NCBI RefSeq assembly: GCF_007625055.1
Contig: NZ_VMQS01000002.1
Span: forward strand, 6,959 to 70,958
Reading direction: 5' to 3'
DNA from: Halomonas sp.
Lineage (GTDB): Bacteria > Pseudomonadota > Gammaproteobacteria > Pseudomonadales > Halomonadaceae
DNA length: 64,000 nt
Both the position numbers and the translations under genes were made by a program. The notes beneath the pieces are model-generated. The model was given only the letters and a program-made list of their open reading frames with translations, did not search any database and was not told where the DNA came from. Shown here piece after piece: positions 23,830-34,863 of this stretch. Within the stretch, counting starts at the first letter, position 1. Each line of letters starts with the position of its first letter.

Positions 23830-24317
23830 TCAAATATCTCCTTCAGTGGCTGTTCGTAGCGCTCGCGTATGTCCTTGACCAACGCCTGCTCATCGCTCAT
23901 ATCCAGAGCATGAATGAGTAGGGACGACCGGTCGTGGCGAATATTCGTGGAAACGGTACCCGGTGTCATGGTGATGGTATTGGCCAGCAAGGTAATCACC
24001 AGTCGATCCTGTACCTGCAGCGGGTACACGACAAACCCAGGGTGTGGCGCACGCCTGGGGCTCCAAATCAGCAGGCTGACCTGAAAGTTGGCTTTTACGA
24101 TGTCGCTGAGTACACGCAGAATAAACAAACAGAGTTTTATCGGGTGCCTGACCGGGGGGAGAGGAACCCAGAGGCGTCGTATCGACAAGGGAATGGTCAG
24201 GGCCAGTACCAGCCCTAACAGTAATTGGCCAGGTGCAATGCTGCTTACCATCAGTAGCCACGTCAAAAAAAGTACCAGGGACAGGCCTGGAGCAGGAAGG
24301 TAGCGTTCAGGTTTCAT
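23823..24317 (-). CDS. mrpE: Mrp antiporter subunit E, system 1
   Basis: 164 residues: two N-terminal helices (LSLVLFLTWLLMVSSIAPGQLLLGLVLAL), then a cytoplasmic domain with the family signature LLANTITMTPGTVSTNI and HALDMSDEQALVKDI. It overlaps mrpD by 4 bases (ATGA), which indicates coupled translation. Confidence 0.93.
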   Translation of the reverse strand: MKPERYLPAPGLSLVLFLTWLLMVSSIAPGQLLLGLVLALTIPLSIRRLWVPLPPVRHPIKLCLFILRVLSDIVKANFQVSLLIWSPRRAPHPGFVVYPLQVQDRLVITLLANTITMTPGTVSTNIRHDRSSLLIHALDMSDEQALVKDIRERYEQPLKEIFEC

Positions 24318-25900
24318 GGCAAGTCTCCTTTTTCAGTACTCGCCATATCAACGCCATCGCTCTCAATCGCGGATGCATTGGATGCTGATGGTATGGGTTC
24401 AATGGCAGATGATAATTGTGTATCCCTGAATTGCTGGGGGGATGCCAACTGCTGGGCGGTCGCCAGAGTGTATTGGCTCAACGGTCCCGCCAGCACGACC
24501 AGCAAGGGCGCACTAATCAGTAGCCAGGTAACCCCCGACAGTTGCATGCGGCCTATAAACGGGCCGCTTGGCTCGCCTTTGTGGCTGGCCCAGAAAAATA
24601 CCGAGCCAGCACGTGACAATGCAATCAGGCCGGTAAGTCCCGCCATTAACAGCAATGGCCAGAGCAGGATGCGTTGTGTCTCATCCGCTGCCTGCATCAA
24701 TACCAGTTTGCCGAGCGCACCGGCCAGCGGTGGGATGCCTGCAACAGCCACCGCCACAATCGTGAACATGCCTCCCAGCAGCGCGGGCTGTCGTAGCCTG
24801 CGGGCGCGCACCAGTCGGGTTCCAGCTTTTCCACGCTGCAAACCTATGAGTTCTGCCAACAGGAACAGGGCGCCAGTGATCAGTGTGGTATGTATCAGAT
24901 AAAAAAGCAGGGCGGCTGTTCCCGTTATATGTCCCATACCGCTGGCGCTCATCAGAGTCCCTACTGAGACCAGTACGAGGTATGCAGACAAGGTACGTAA
25001 ATCCCTTGCCGCCAATACCCCGACTGCCCCCAGCACCAGTGTGAGCAGTCCTCCCCACCAGAGCCATGCTTCGATGAGTACCAAGGCAGTGCTGTCGTAA
25101 AATACCAGTGAATTGACACGTAATATGGCATACAGCCCAACCTTGGTCATGATGGCAAATAATGCCGCCACCGGTGCTGCGGCGGAAGAGTACGTGCTGG
25201 GTAGCCAGAAATACAGCGGCAAGATGGCTGCCTTCAGGCTGAACACTATGATCAATAACAGGGCGCCAGCGCTGGCTAATGCGCTTTCATCACCTTCAAG
25301 CATGGCGATGCGTTGCCCCATATCCGCCATGTTCAAGGTGCCCGTCGCGCCATAAAGTACCCCCAAGGCAATCAGAAACAGGGCTGACCCGACCAGATTC
25401 AACACAACATAATGCAAGCCTGCACCAATACGCGCCTTACCGCCGCCATGCATGAGCAATGCGTAAGACGCCAATAGCAGGATTTCAAAGAAAACAAACA
25501 GGTTGAACATGTCGCCCGTCAGGAATGCGCCATTGAGCCCCATCAGCTGGAGCTGAAAAATAGCGTGGAAATTGCTTCCACGGGCATCGTCACCAGCGCA
25601 GGCAAACAGCACACAACCCAACGCCAGCACGGCGGTAATCATCACCATCAAGGCTGATAGGCGATCCAGGACCAGAACGATGCCATAGGGTGCCTGCCAG
25701 TTACCCAGCGCGTAAACGCTGATCTGACCTCCATTGGCATCCATCAGAAGTAACACTGCCAGGATGACCAGCAGGGCAGTGGATGCAACGCTGATCTGGC
25801 GCTGCAGAGTGGAAGATACCTGGCCGGTGAGCAAGATAACCAGCGCGGTCAGCATCGGTAACAGGATCGGCAGGATAAGCAGGTGTTGACCCATCGTCAA
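24314..25900 (-). CDS. mrpD: Mrp antiporter subunit D, system 1 (proton-channel, ND2/4/5-like)
   Basis: 528 residues with about 14 membrane helices, homologous to complex I antiporter-like subunits. Key stretches are FNLFVFFEILLLASYALLMHGG with the conserved membrane glutamate, SLKAAILPLYFWLPSTYSSAAAPVAALFA with the lysine/proline broken helix, and a second lysine later. It forms one of the proton paths of the antiporter. The C-terminal about 45 residues are polar and variable. It is joined to mrpC and mrpE by 4-base overlaps. Confidence 0.94.
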   Translation of the reverse strand: MTMGQHLLILPILLPMLTALVILLTGQVSSTLQRQISVASTALLVILAVLLLMDANGGQISVYALGNWQAPYGIVLVLDRLSALMVMITAVLALGCVLFACAGDDARGSNFHAIFQLQLMGLNGAFLTGDMFNLFVFFEILLLASYALLMHGGGKARIGAGLHYVVLNLVGSALFLIALGVLYGATGTLNMADMGQRIAMLEGDESALASAGALLLIIVFSLKAAILPLYFWLPSTYSSAAAPVAALFAIMTKVGLYAILRVNSLVFYDSTALVLIEAWLWWGGLLTLVLGAVGVLAARDLRTLSAYLVLVSVGTLMSASGMGHITGTAALLFYLIHTTLITGALFLLAELIGLQRGKAGTRLVRARRLRQPALLGGMFTIVAVAVAGIPPLAGALGKLVLMQAADETQRILLWPLLLMAGLTGLIALSRAGSVFFWASHKGEPSGPFIGRMQLSGVTWLLISAPLLVVLAGPLSQYTLATAQQLASPQQFRDTQLSSAIEPIPSASNASAIESDGVDMASTEKGDLP

Positions 25901-26235
25901 TTTACCCCCTCATCGCCTTGCTTGCCATCCACATGGTCGTTACCAAATTCGGCACGCGCACGAATGGCAAGGATGACCATGAAGGCAGTCATGGCAAAAC
26001 CGATGACGATGGCTGTGAGCACCAGTGCCTGAGGAAGCGGATCTGCGGGGCTTTCCGAGGCGCCAATCACAGCGGCGGCATCGGTATGCAGACCTCCCAT
26101 CGAGAACAGGAAAAGGTTCACCGCATAGGATAACAGCGTCAGGCCAACGATGACTGAGAAGGTGCGGCCTCGCAGCAAAAGGTAGATACCGCTGCCGCTC
26201 AACACGCCGGTTACCAAAGAAAAAAGTAGCTCCAT
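25897..26235 (-). CDS. mrpC: Mrp antiporter subunit C, system 1 (NuoK-like)
   Basis: 112 residues, three helices; VGLTLLSYAVNLFLFSMGGL and DPLPQALVLTAIVIGFAMTAF are the NuoK/MrpC signature. It overlaps mrpD by 4 bases and touches the stop of the A/B gene. Confidence 0.94.
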   Translation of the reverse strand: MELLFSLVTGVLSGSGIYLLLRGRTFSVIVGLTLLSYAVNLFLFSMGGLHTDAAAVIGASESPADPLPQALVLTAIVIGFAMTAFMVILAIRARAEFGNDHVDGKQGDEGVN

Positions 26236-29057
26236 TACTTGTTACCCTCCTGAGGTGCATTTTGAAGCGACTCTTTTAATTTGGGGCGGTGAGCCGTTGT
26301 CACGCTGCCCAGGTTGACAAGGATCATCAACGTAGCGCCAACAACGGTCAGATAAACGCCTATATCAAACAGTAATGCGGTCGCTAATTCTGTTTTACCA
26401 ATCAAAGGAATATCAAAGTAATCAAAAGCAGAGGTAAGGAAGGGGTAGCCGAATACCCAGCTGCCCAGGCCAGTCGCCAGGGCCGTAAGCAGACCGATTA
26501 CAGCAACAATCGGATAGGAAACAGGCAGACGTTCATTTGTCCATTCATAACCTCTTGCCATGTATTGCAGCAGCAAGGCAACGGCGGTGATCAGCCCCGC
26601 GATAAATCCGCCGCCCGGTTCATTATGGCCGCGTAGAAAAATATAGGCAGATACCAGTAAGGCCAACGGTAAAATGAACTGGGCGATCACTTCAAAAATG
26701 AGCGGGTAGCGGTGGCTCGACCAGCGAATACCTTCCAGATTCCCGGAGGGCTTGAACAAGCGAAGACGATTCAGGAGTTTGTAGGTGCCAAGACCGGCGA
26801 GCGCCAGGACGGTAATTTCGCCGAAGGTATCAAAGCCACGAAAATCAACCAGAATGACATTGACGACATTGCTTCCTCCGCCACCGGGAACGCTCTGGTC
26901 AAGGAAGTAATCAGCAATACTCAAGGTATCACGTGTCAGGACCGCAAAATTCAATCCAGCAATCAGCAGGCCAAAGGCTGACGCTAGCAAGAGGTCACGA
27001 GCTATACGTCGTCGGGATACCCAGCGGGGGGGACGCTGTGGCAAAAAGAATAATGCCAGAATCAGCAGGATCATCGAGGCCACTTCAACGGACAGCTGCG
27101 TCAATGCCAGGTCAGGGGCCGAAAAACGGACAAACGTCAGCGATACAGCAAGGCCGACAGTGGATAGCATCAACAATGAAACCAGTCGCCAGCGGTGAGC
27201 AAGCGCGCTGCCTATCGCACCAAAGATCATCACGAACGCCACCAGCAGTACCAGGCTATCCACTGACTGAAGGCGTTTGCCGCCTGACAACAGCTCCATC
27301 TGGCTGAGGCCCAGGCCCGTCATGACAATGGCACTCAGAAGCAACAGTGCCTGATAGCGCTGAAGGGATCCGTTTTCAAGGCGCAGCGTTAACCAGTATG
27401 CTGCCTTGGTGAGGCGAATGATGGCGCGTTCAAAGGATTCCTTGGCATCCTTTGCTGGCAACAGGGCAGCCAATGTGTTCAAGCGTGGATGATGCATGAG
27501 CAGAAGGACACCGCCGCCAATGGCCAGAAGACTCATCAGCAGCGGCAGATTGAGGCCGTGCCACAATGCAAAATAAAAAGAGGGTGTGCTGGCGCCCTGA
27601 ACCGCCAGGCTGGCACTGTTGATCAAGGGGGCGGCCAGGGTCATTGGGAAAAGTCCGATAAGCAGACACAAGACCGCAAGGCTCAGGCCCGGCAAGTACA
27701 TTCCTTTGGGTGGGTCATGGGCCTGAACCGGTTCCCGGGCAGTACGCGTGGCAAAAAAGACACCATGGACGAGGCGCAGTGTGTAGGCAACTGACAGGGT
27801 CGCACCGATCAAAACCAGCAAAGGCGCCAATAAGCTGAGTCCGCCGAAAATTTCTGTTGAAACAACCTCGGTCAACAGCATCTCCTTGGAAAGAAAGCCA
27901 TTGAAGGGTGGAATACCTGCCATCGCCGCGCCTGAGAGCAGGGTTAATGTTGCGGTGAACGGCATGAGCGCCAAGAGCCCGCCGAGTCGGCGAATATCCC
28001 GAGTGCCGGTTTCATGGTCAATGATGCCAGCGCTCATGAACAGCGTCGCTTTGAATAGCGCGTGGTTGAGGATGTGAAATAGAGCGGCAACAATGGCAAG
28101 CGGCGTGCTTAGACCGAGCAATAAGACCACCAGACCGAGATGGCTGATGGTTGAAAAAGCCAGTATCCCTTTCAAATCGCGTTGTAAAAAAGCAAACCAG
28201 GCACCGTAAGTGAGTGTTGCCAGCCCAAACACGGCCAGGCTGATTGCCCAGAGGGAGGTGTCACCCAAGGCGGGGTTTAACCGTGCAAGCAGGAAAATTC
28301 CTGCTTTTACCATGGTTGAAGAGTGAAGGTAAGCTGATACAGGCGTTGGCGCTGCCATGGCATGAGGCAGCCAGAAATGAAACGGAAACTGTGCCGATTT
28401 GGTAAAGGCACCCAAAAGCACCAGTGTCAGTATGAGAGGGTAATATTCCGATTGGCGTAACAGTTCGCCTGAAGAGAGCACCGTTTCCATTGCGAAGCTG
28501 CCCGCGATGTCACCGATCATGAGGATGCCGGCAAGTAATGCCAGACCGCCTGCACCTGTTACGGCCAGGGACATACGTGCTCCGCGCCTGGCATCACTGC
28601 GGTGGCCCCAAAAACCGATCAGGAGAAATGATGACAGGCTGGTCAGTTCCCAAAAAAGCCACATAAGCAGAAGGTTATCTGCCATCACGATGCCTATCAT
28701 GGCGGTCATGAATAGCATCATGAAGGCAAAGAAGCGGCGGTCATTTTCCTTGGCTGACAAATAGTAACCTGCATAGAAAAGAATCAGGCTGCCTATGCCG
28801 AGAATCAGCAGGGCAAATAGCAGTGTCAGCCCATCAAGCCTGAACGCCAGATCCAGGCCTATTTGAGGAAACCACTCAAGGCTGGATGTGATGACAGTGC
28901 CATCAAACAGGGCAGGGAGATGAGTCAGGATCAGAAACAGGGCAATAAGCGGTGCCACCATAGTGGCCAACGTACTGGGCTTGCGGCCTAGTGACGCAGT
29001 CAGGAAGGGCACTAAAGTGCCTGTCAGGGTCAAAAGGGGTATCCATAGCAGAGACAT
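26235..29057 (-). CDS. mrpA: Fused Mrp antiporter subunit A/B, system 1
   Basis: 940 residues. The first about 480 are the NuoL-like part of MrpA, with the conserved glutamate in [19 protein letters not shown] and the lysine helix [29 protein letters not shown]. About 570-760 are the MrpA C-terminal part ([22 protein letters not shown]). The last about 150 residues are an MrpB domain ([37 protein letters not shown]). The fusion is typical of group 2 (Pha/Sha-type) systems of proteobacteria. It is the first gene of the minus-strand operon and starts 336 bases from the divergent second system. Confidence 0.95.
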   Translation of the reverse strand: MSLLWIPLLTLTGTLVPFLTASLGRKPSTLATMVAPLIALFLILTHLPALFDGTVITSSLEWFPQIGLDLAFRLDGLTLLFALLILGIGSLILFYAGYYLSAKENDRRFFAFMMLFMTAMIGIVMADNLLLMWLFWELTSLSSFLLIGFWGHRSDARRGARMSLAVTGAGGLALLAGILMIGDIAGSFAMETVLSSGELLRQSEYYPLILTLVLLGAFTKSAQFPFHFWLPHAMAAPTPVSAYLHSSTMVKAGIFLLARLNPALGDTSLWAISLAVFGLATLTYGAWFAFLQRDLKGILAFSTISHLGLVVLLLGLSTPLAIVAALFHILNHALFKATLFMSAGIIDHETGTRDIRRLGGLLALMPFTATLTLLSGAAMAGIPPFNGFLSKEMLLTEVVSTEIFGGLSLLAPLLVLIGATLSVAYTLRLVHGVFFATRTAREPVQAHDPPKGMYLPGLSLAVLCLLIGLFPMTLAAPLINSASLAVQGASTPSFYFALWHGLNLPLLMSLLAIGGGVLLLMHHPRLNTLAALLPAKDAKESFERAIIRLTKAAYWLTLRLENGSLQRYQALLLLSAIVMTGLGLSQMELLSGGKRLQSVDSLVLLVAFVMIFGAIGSALAHRWRLVSLLMLSTVGLAVSLTFVRFSAPDLALTQLSVEVASMILLILALFFLPQRPPRWVSRRRIARDLLLASAFGLLIAGLNFAVLTRDTLSIADYFLDQSVPGGGGSNVVNVILVDFRGFDTFGEITVLALAGLGTYKLLNRLRLFKPSGNLEGIRWSSHRYPLIFEVIAQFILPLALLVSAYIFLRGHNEPGGGFIAGLITAVALLLQYMARGYEWTNERLPVSYPIVAVIGLLTALATGLGSWVFGYPFLTSAFDYFDIPLIGKTELATALLFDIGVYLTVVGATLMILVNLGSVTTAHRPKLKESLQNAPQEGNK

Positions 29058-29393
29058 CGCCAGCGTTCCACACTTGGTAGTGGCGCCATTGTTGTCGGTT
29101 CAAACAATCCGATATGAAATTAGCGACCACTCAGGGCTGATAGTAATCATGAGTCGTAGCGGTAAGGGAGCGTTAACGAATCCCATGGTAAGCCAGGAAT
29201 GCTTACTATAAAGTTTCTTGTATTCGATTATGCTTTTGACGCAGCCTTGCCTGCTACTATGGCAAATATTACGTGAGTTATCAGGTGGGTGGGTAGACGA
29301 CTAATGCCTAATGTACGTCAGGTGTTATCAGTCTGCGGCGTAGATATCAGCAATAAGGCAATATTCACGGGTGTTTTCTGGAGATTCTTTTAA
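29058..29393. promoter_or_regulatory. Divergent intergenic region between the two Mrp operons
   Basis: 336 bases with no gene. It is clearly AT-richer than its flanks in its right half (around 29205-29270). A TTGACG hexamer at about 29233 could be a -35 box for the plus-strand operon, but the matching -10 (TATGGC after 16 bases) is weak. GGAGATTCTTTTAA lies before the plus-strand mrpA start. No strong terminator or long dyad was seen. It must hold the control signals for both operons. Confidence 0.45.
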
Positions 29394-31721
29394 ATGCAAA
29401 TTGCCGTGTTAATGGGGTTTCTATTGGCGGCGTCGGTACCTTTGCTTCACCGTTGGTTTGGTGAACGCACCAGTCTGGTGCTGGCCCTCTATCCGCTGAT
29501 GTTGGCTGTCTGGCTGTTTGATCAAATGCCTGAGGTGCTCGCTCAAGGCAGTCTACTCTTCGAATGGCAGTGGGTGCCCTCCCTGAATATAAGCCTCACT
29601 TTCATGCTTGATGGGTTGGCCTTGCTGTTTGGGCTCTTGATCAGCGTGATTGGTGTTTTTGTGCTGATATACGCGGGAGGCTACCTCAGAAATCACACTG
29701 ATCTGCCGCGTTTTCATATTGCCCTGATGGCCTTCATGGTCTCGATGTTCGGGCTGGTTCTGGCCGACGATCTGCTGACGCTGTTCATTTTCTGGGAACT
29801 GACCAGCATTACCTCCTACCTGCTGATCGGTTTCAATCACGAGGACCTGGAAGCGCGAAAGTCAGCTCGCCAGGGGTTGTTTGTAACGGTGGCAGGGGGG
29901 CTGGCGTTAATGGCTGGCCTGGTGATGTTGGGCGTTGCCAGTGGTCACTGGTCACTGTCCGGGATACGTGCTGATGAGACCGATCTGCGTGAACACGCCC
30001 TGTATGCGCCACTTCTTATCTGTCTTTTGCTGGGTGCTTTTACCAAATCCGCCCAGTTTCCGTTTCACTTCTGGTTGCCTAATGCCATGGCGGCGCCCAC
30101 ACCGGTATCGGCTTACCTGCATTCCGCCACCATGGTCAAGGCTGGCATCTATCTGTTGGCCCGTCTGCAGCCGGAATTGGGGGGAACATTCCTGTGGGTG
30201 ACCGTGCTGTCCGTTGTTGGCGGACTGACCATGTTCACCGGCGCTTTTCTGGCCATCCGTTTCACCAATATCAAAAAGCTGCTGGCGTATTCAACCGTGA
30301 TGGCGCTGGGGGCGTTGACCATGCTGTTGGGGATTGGTACGCCGGCTGCCATGGTGGCCTTTGTGGCATTTCTGATGGCTCATTCGCTCTACAAGGGTGC
30401 CCTCTTCATGGTGGCGGGCGCTCTGGATCACTCCACTGGCACCAAGGACGTAACCGCCATGGGTGGCTTGCGCTCATTAATGCCGGTGACCAGTGTGATT
30501 GCATTACTGGCTGCCCTTTCCTTGGCAGGTGTGCCCCCTTTGCTGGGCTTTATCGGCAAGGAGCTTCTGTTTGAAGCCGTCCTGGGGGCGAGCGCTTTTC
30601 AACTGCTGCTGGTGCTGCTGGCGTTTGCTTCTGCCATTCTCACCATTGCCGTAGGGGCCATCATTGCTCTGCGTCCTTTCTACGGACCGCGCCTGATTAC
30701 TCCCCGCGTGCCGCATGAAGCACCACTGAGTATGCTGCTGGGCCCCGGTGTGCTGGCCTCACTCTCCCTGCTGATTGGTGTTTTTCCGGGCGTGGCCTCG
30801 GGTTTGACGGCAGCAACGGTTGCCTCACTGACAGGTCAGCCTTCCGAGGCCTATCTCTCGTTATGGCATGGCCTGAACCTGCCACTGCTGATGTCGATCA
30901 TCAGCCTGGCGTTAGGGTTTCTGGTCTTCAAACGCTGGGATCGCCTCAGGCCAAGGCTGGAACACTTGGCTCCCTTGATGCGCCATGGACCGGAGGCGGG
31001 TTACGAGGCGTTGATGGAAAGCATTGCCCGGTTCTCCGTCTGGCAGACCAGGGTCCTTCAGAACGGCTATATGCGTAACTACATTCTGGTCATGTTGCTG
31101 ACTCTGATTGGTTTGCTGATTAATTCTATTCTGGTGCGTCATTCACCGCTTATCAGCTTCTCATTGGATGTGCGCTTTTACGAGGTGATGGTGGTGGGTA
31201 CCCTGGCGCTGGGAGCGCTGTTTGCCACCTTGACCCGTTCACGCCTGGGCGCTGTGGTTTCGGTGGGCATCATGGGGCTTTCGATTGCGCTGACGTTTAT
31301 CTTTTTCAGCGCGCCTGATCTGGGCATCACCCAGCTGTTGGTGGAAACCCTGACCGTCATGCTGCTGGTGCTGGTGCTGTTTCGTTTGCCGCGTTTCACC
31401 AGCCTCTCGACGACCCTGGAGCGTGTCCGCGATGGCCTGATTGCGGGCACCATGGGCGCGCTGATCTGTCTGTTGATACTGACGGCCTGGAGCATTGATC
31501 AGTTTGCGCCCATTTCCGGGTATATGATCGAAAACAGCGCCCCCCTTGCCTATGGGCGCAATATCGTTAACGTCATTCTGGTGGACTATCGCGCCCTGGA
31601 CACCCTGGGTGAAATGTTCGTGCTGGCGCTGGCAGCGATTGGGGTGATTGCCATGCTGAAATTCGACCATAAGAGCAGCCAAGGCATTCAAGCTGAGCGC
31701 AAGGAGCCCTACGATGGTTAA
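29394..31721 (+). CDS. mrpA: Mrp antiporter subunit A, system 2
   Basis: 775 residues. NuoL-like part to about 480, with FIFWELTSITSYLLIGF and [35 protein letters not shown]. The MrpA C-terminal domains follow, with FIFFSAPDLGITQLLVETLTVM and NIVNVILVDYRALDTLGEMFVLALAAIG. Unlike the first system there is no MrpB domain at the end; MrpB is separate. This is the Bacillus-like (group 1) architecture. It begins the plus-strand operon A-B-C-D-E-F-G and overlaps mrpB by 8 bases. Confidence 0.95.
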   Translation: MQIAVLMGFLLAASVPLLHRWFGERTSLVLALYPLMLAVWLFDQMPEVLAQGSLLFEWQWVPSLNISLTFMLDGLALLFGLLISVIGVFVLIYAGGYLRNHTDLPRFHIALMAFMVSMFGLVLADDLLTLFIFWELTSITSYLLIGFNHEDLEARKSARQGLFVTVAGGLALMAGLVMLGVASGHWSLSGIRADETDLREHALYAPLLICLLLGAFTKSAQFPFHFWLPNAMAAPTPVSAYLHSATMVKAGIYLLARLQPELGGTFLWVTVLSVVGGLTMFTGAFLAIRFTNIKKLLAYSTVMALGALTMLLGIGTPAAMVAFVAFLMAHSLYKGALFMVAGALDHSTGTKDVTAMGGLRSLMPVTSVIALLAALSLAGVPPLLGFIGKELLFEAVLGASAFQLLLVLLAFASAILTIAVGAIIALRPFYGPRLITPRVPHEAPLSMLLGPGVLASLSLLIGVFPGVASGLTAATVASLTGQPSEAYLSLWHGLNLPLLMSIISLALGFLVFKRWDRLRPRLEHLAPLMRHGPEAGYEALMESIARFSVWQTRVLQNGYMRNYILVMLLTLIGLLINSILVRHSPLISFSLDVRFYEVMVVGTLALGALFATLTRSRLGAVVSVGIMGLSIALTFIFFSAPDLGITQLLVETLTVMLLVLVLFRLPRFTSLSTTLERVRDGLIAGTMGALICLLILTAWSIDQFAPISGYMIENSAPLAYGRNIVNVILVDYRALDTLGEMFVLALAAIGVIAMLKFDHKSSQGIQAERKEPYDG

Positions 31722-32145
31722 GTCCGGCACGGTTATTCTCAATACTGCCGCGCGGTTTCTTATGCCCTTGCAGTTGTTGTTTTCAGTTTTCCTGCTGTTG
31801 CGGGGGCATGATGAGCCTGGTGGAGGCTTTATTGCGGGTCTGGTAGCCGCCGGGGCGTTCACCCTCTACATGTTTGCCTTCGGCGTGAGTGCGACCCGAG
31901 ACGTACTGCGCATGATAGACCCTCGGGACCTGATCGGTGCCGGGCTGTTATTGGGCATGATCTCGGTCGTGCCGGCCTGGTTTATGGGCGAGCCTTTTAT
32001 GACGGCGCAGTGGTGGACGATACCCGTGGTTGATTTCAAGGCATCCACGCCACTGATTTTTGATATTGGCGTCTACCTGGCTGTGTTTGGCGCGGTCACA
32101 GGCATGGTCATGTCGCTGATGGAGGTGGATAAGGATGAGCCATAA
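31714..32145 (+). CDS. mrpB: Mrp antiporter subunit B, system 2
   Basis: 143 residues, four helices, with the MrpB hallmark [20 protein letters not shown] and the C-terminal STPLIFDIGVYLAVFGAV. The start lies inside the end of mrpA. Confidence 0.94.
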   Translation: MVKSGTVILNTAARFLMPLQLLFSVFLLLRGHDEPGGGFIAGLVAAGAFTLYMFAFGVSATRDVLRMIDPRDLIGAGLLLGMISVVPAWFMGEPFMTAQWWTIPVVDFKASTPLIFDIGVYLAVFGAVTGMVMSLMEVDKDEP

Positions 32146-32181
32146 CCGTCGCTGTATCCAGATGCCAAAAGGAGGCTCTGT

Positions 32182-32529
32182 ATGGAACCGCTAATGGCAG
32201 TTGCAATTGGAATACTTTATGCCACGGCCATTTTCATGATGCTCAGGCGTTCGATCGTCAAGCTGGTGATAGGGCTGATGCTGCTTTCCAATGCGGCCAA
32301 CCTGCTGATTTTTACCACCGCAGGGATGACCCGAGGTGCGCCGCCGTTAATACCCGAGGGAATGAGTGCCCCGGCGGGCAATGTGGCTGATCCGCTGCCC
32401 CAGGCGGTGGTACTGACCGCTATCGTGATTGCTTTCAGCGTGCTGGCATTTGCTGTCGTACTGATCCGGCGTGCCTACGAAGTGGTCAAGGCGGATGATC
32501 TGGACAAGATGAAGGAAACTGACACGTGA
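32182..32529 (+). CDS. mrpC: Mrp antiporter subunit C, system 2
   Basis: 115 residues, three helices; [21 protein letters not shown] and [22 protein letters not shown] match MrpC/NuoK. A strong AAAAGGAGGC ribosome site precedes the ATG. Its stop overlaps the GTG of mrpD. Confidence 0.94.
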   Translation: MEPLMAVAIGILYATAIFMMLRRSIVKLVIGLMLLSNAANLLIFTTAGMTRGAPPLIPEGMSAPAGNVADPLPQAVVLTAIVIAFSVLAFAVVLIRRAYEVVKADDLDKMKETDT

Positions 32530-34124
32530 GGCCTGAAGTCGCATTGCCCGTTCTGTTACCTCTTCTGTCCGGGGCCATTTCGCTGCTGTTCTGGCGTTCG
32601 CGTCCGGTGCAGCGCTTTCTGGGTGTTGGCGGTAACCTGGCCCTTCTGGTGGTGAGCCTCTGGCTGTTTGTCGGTGTGATGGAGGAGGGCTATATCACCC
32701 TGGAAATGGGCGGTTGGCCGGCGCCTTTTGGCATTGTCCTGGTCGCTGATGCGCTGAGTGCGGTAATGGTGCTTATGACGGCCATTATCGGCTTGCTGAT
32801 GGGTATCTATTCACTGGCAACCACCGGCCGCGGACATGAAAAATTTGGCTATTACCCCTTGATGCACCTTCTTCTGGCCGGCGTAGCAGGTGCTTTTCTG
32901 ACCGGCGATATCTTTAATCTCTATGTCTGGTTCGAAGTCATGCTGGTGGCTTCCTTCGCACTGATGATTCTGGGTGGCGAACGGGCACAGATGGAAGGCG
33001 CAATCAAATATGTGACCCTGAACCTGCTGGCCTCGATTATCTTTCTGACCGCGGTAGGCCTGACCTACGGTACTGTGGGCACGCTCAACATGGCAGATAT
33101 CGCGCTGCGACTGGACGCTGCCGAGCACAGCGGCATGGTGGAAGTGCTGGCGGTCATGTATATGGTGGCCTTTGGCATCAAGGCGGCGGCTTTCCCGTTA
33201 TTTTTCTGGCTACCTGCGTCCTATCACACTCCACCGGTGGCGGTGTCTGCGCTGTTTGCTGCCTTGCTGACAAAGGTGGGGGTCTATTCCCTGTTCAGGG
33301 TGTTTACCCTGGTATTTGATCAGAGCATGGAGTATCTGCAGGATATCATGCTCTGGGCCGCGGCCATTACCATGGTCACCGGGGTGCTGGGCGCGGCGGC
33401 ACAGTTCGAGTTCAGGCGCATTCTGTCGTTCCATATCGTCAGCCAGATAGGCTATATGTTGCTGGGCCTGGCGCTTTATACGCCGTTGGCCATCGCCGGT
33501 GGGGTGTTTGCGGTACTCCACAACATGGTCGTGAAGACCAACCTGTTCCTGATCAGCGGGATAACTCATCGTCTGTTAGGCACCTATCAGCTTAAAAAGA
33601 TGGGAGGGCTGTATCGCGAACGCCCCTGGCTGGCAGTGGCCTTCTTTTTCTCAGCGTTTTCGCTGGCCGGTATTCCGCCGCTATCCGGCTTTTTTGCCAA
33701 GTTTGTGATTGTACGCGCCGGCATCGAGGCCGAGGCCTATGTGGTTACCGGCATCGCACTGGCAGTCGGTTTCATGACGCTCTACTCCATGGTCAAGCTG
33801 TGGAACGAGGTTTTCTGGAAAACCCTACCGGAAGACAATCAGGTGCCGGAAAATGTAACGCCTGGTGGAGATGACGGTCGGCTAATAAAACCCAGTCTTG
33901 GCATGATGTATTTCCCGGTGATGATGCTGGCAGCGGCAACCTTGATGATCGGGATCTTTGCCGAACCTATCATGCAGACGATGAACCTGGTTGGTGACCA
34001 GTTGCTGGCGCCAGAACATTATATCGAAGCGGTGCTGGGGGTGACGCCAGGAAATGAAGCTGAATGGATCGACCAGGTAACAGCGCCGCAAGAGGGTGCT
34101 CAACGTGAAGGGGGTGCACCATGA
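32526..34124 (+). CDS. mrpD: Mrp antiporter subunit D, system 2
   Basis: 532 residues, about 14 helices, ND2/4/5-like. [22 protein letters not shown] holds the conserved glutamate and [29 protein letters not shown] the lysine helix. The start is GTG at 32526, overlapping the mrpC stop; its end overlaps mrpE by 4 bases. The C-terminal tail (from about 490) is polar and acidic. Confidence 0.94.
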   Translation: MRPEVALPVLLPLLSGAISLLFWRSRPVQRFLGVGGNLALLVVSLWLFVGVMEEGYITLEMGGWPAPFGIVLVADALSAVMVLMTAIIGLLMGIYSLATTGRGHEKFGYYPLMHLLLAGVAGAFLTGDIFNLYVWFEVMLVASFALMILGGERAQMEGAIKYVTLNLLASIIFLTAVGLTYGTVGTLNMADIALRLDAAEHSGMVEVLAVMYMVAFGIKAAAFPLFFWLPASYHTPPVAVSALFAALLTKVGVYSLFRVFTLVFDQSMEYLQDIMLWAAAITMVTGVLGAAAQFEFRRILSFHIVSQIGYMLLGLALYTPLAIAGGVFAVLHNMVVKTNLFLISGITHRLLGTYQLKKMGGLYRERPWLAVAFFFSAFSLAGIPPLSGFFAKFVIVRAGIEAEAYVVTGIALAVGFMTLYSMVKLWNEVFWKTLPEDNQVPENVTPGGDDGRLIKPSLGMMYFPVMMLAAATLMIGIFAEPIMQTMNLVGDQLLAPEHYIEAVLGVTPGNEAEWIDQVTAPQEGAQREGGAP

Positions 34125-34594
34125 CAGGGGCGATCTGGAATCTGTTGCTGGGGCTTGCCTGGGTGATGTTATCCGGTGATTTCAGCGGCCTTAACCTGCT
34201 GGTGGGGTTGGTGTTTGGTTATATCAGCCTGGTGCTGATTGAACCCCAGTTGGCATCCCTCAAGGGGTATCCGGCGCGTGTTCCGCGGATTATTGGTTTT
34301 GTGGGCTTTTTTCTTAAAGAGTTAATTCAGGCCAATCTGCGCGTTGCCTTTGACGTGTTGACGCCGCCCTGGCACATGCGCCCTGGCGTGATTGCCATGC
34401 CGCTGAATGCTAAAACCGAGATGGAAATTACCATGGTGGCCAACCTGATTTCATTAACGCCCGGCACCCTGAGTCTGGATGTTTCCGATGACCGCAAAGT
34501 GCTGTATATCCATGCGATGTTTCTGGATGACGAGGAAGGTTTGCGTCGTAACCTCAAAGAGATGGAACATCGCGCACTGGAGCTTTTTCGCTGA
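34121..34594 (+). CDS. mrpE: Mrp antiporter subunit E, system 2
   Basis: 157 residues; two N-terminal helices and a cytoplasmic part with VANLISLTPGTLSLDVSDD and IHAMFLDDEEGLRRNLK. ATGA overlap with mrpD; its TGA shares a base with the mrpF ATG. Confidence 0.94.
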   Translation: MTGAIWNLLLGLAWVMLSGDFSGLNLLVGLVFGYISLVLIEPQLASLKGYPARVPRIIGFVGFFLKELIQANLRVAFDVLTPPWHMRPGVIAMPLNAKTEMEITMVANLISLTPGTLSLDVSDDRKVLYIHAMFLDDEEGLRRNLKEMEHRALELFR

Positions 34595-34863
34595 TGAATC
34601 ATGTGTTTCTGATTGGCCAGGTGATCATGAGCCTGGCGCTGGTACTTGCCTTTGTGCGGGTGGTACGCGGGCCGAGTCTGCCAGACAGGGTGATAGCACT
34701 GGAACTGTTTACAACCACCATAGTGGGAATGGTGGGGCTACACGCGATCAAATCCGGGATCCCCAGTTTTCTTGATGCGGCGATTGTTATCGCTCTGATG
34801 GGGTTTCTCGCAGCCATTGGTTTTGCTCGTTTTCTGGAACGTGGAGGCCCAAGGGATGATTGA
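34594..34863 (+). CDS. mrpF: Mrp antiporter subunit F, system 2
   Basis: 89 residues, three helices, with VRVVRGPSLPDRVIALELFTT. It overlaps mrpG by 8 bases. Confidence 0.94.
   Translation: MNHVFLIGQVIMSLALVLAFVRVVRGPSLPDRVIALELFTTTIVGMVGLHAIKSGIPSFLDAAIVIALMGFLAAIGFARFLERGGPRDD

Noticed and set aside
24378..24902. 174-residue plus-strand frame within mrpD of system 1
   Set aside because: Antisense shadow of an intact mrpD with conserved membrane motifs.
31239..31862. 207-residue open frame antisense to mrpA/mrpB of system 2
   Set aside because: Shadow of the Mrp genes; Gln/His-rich, no family.
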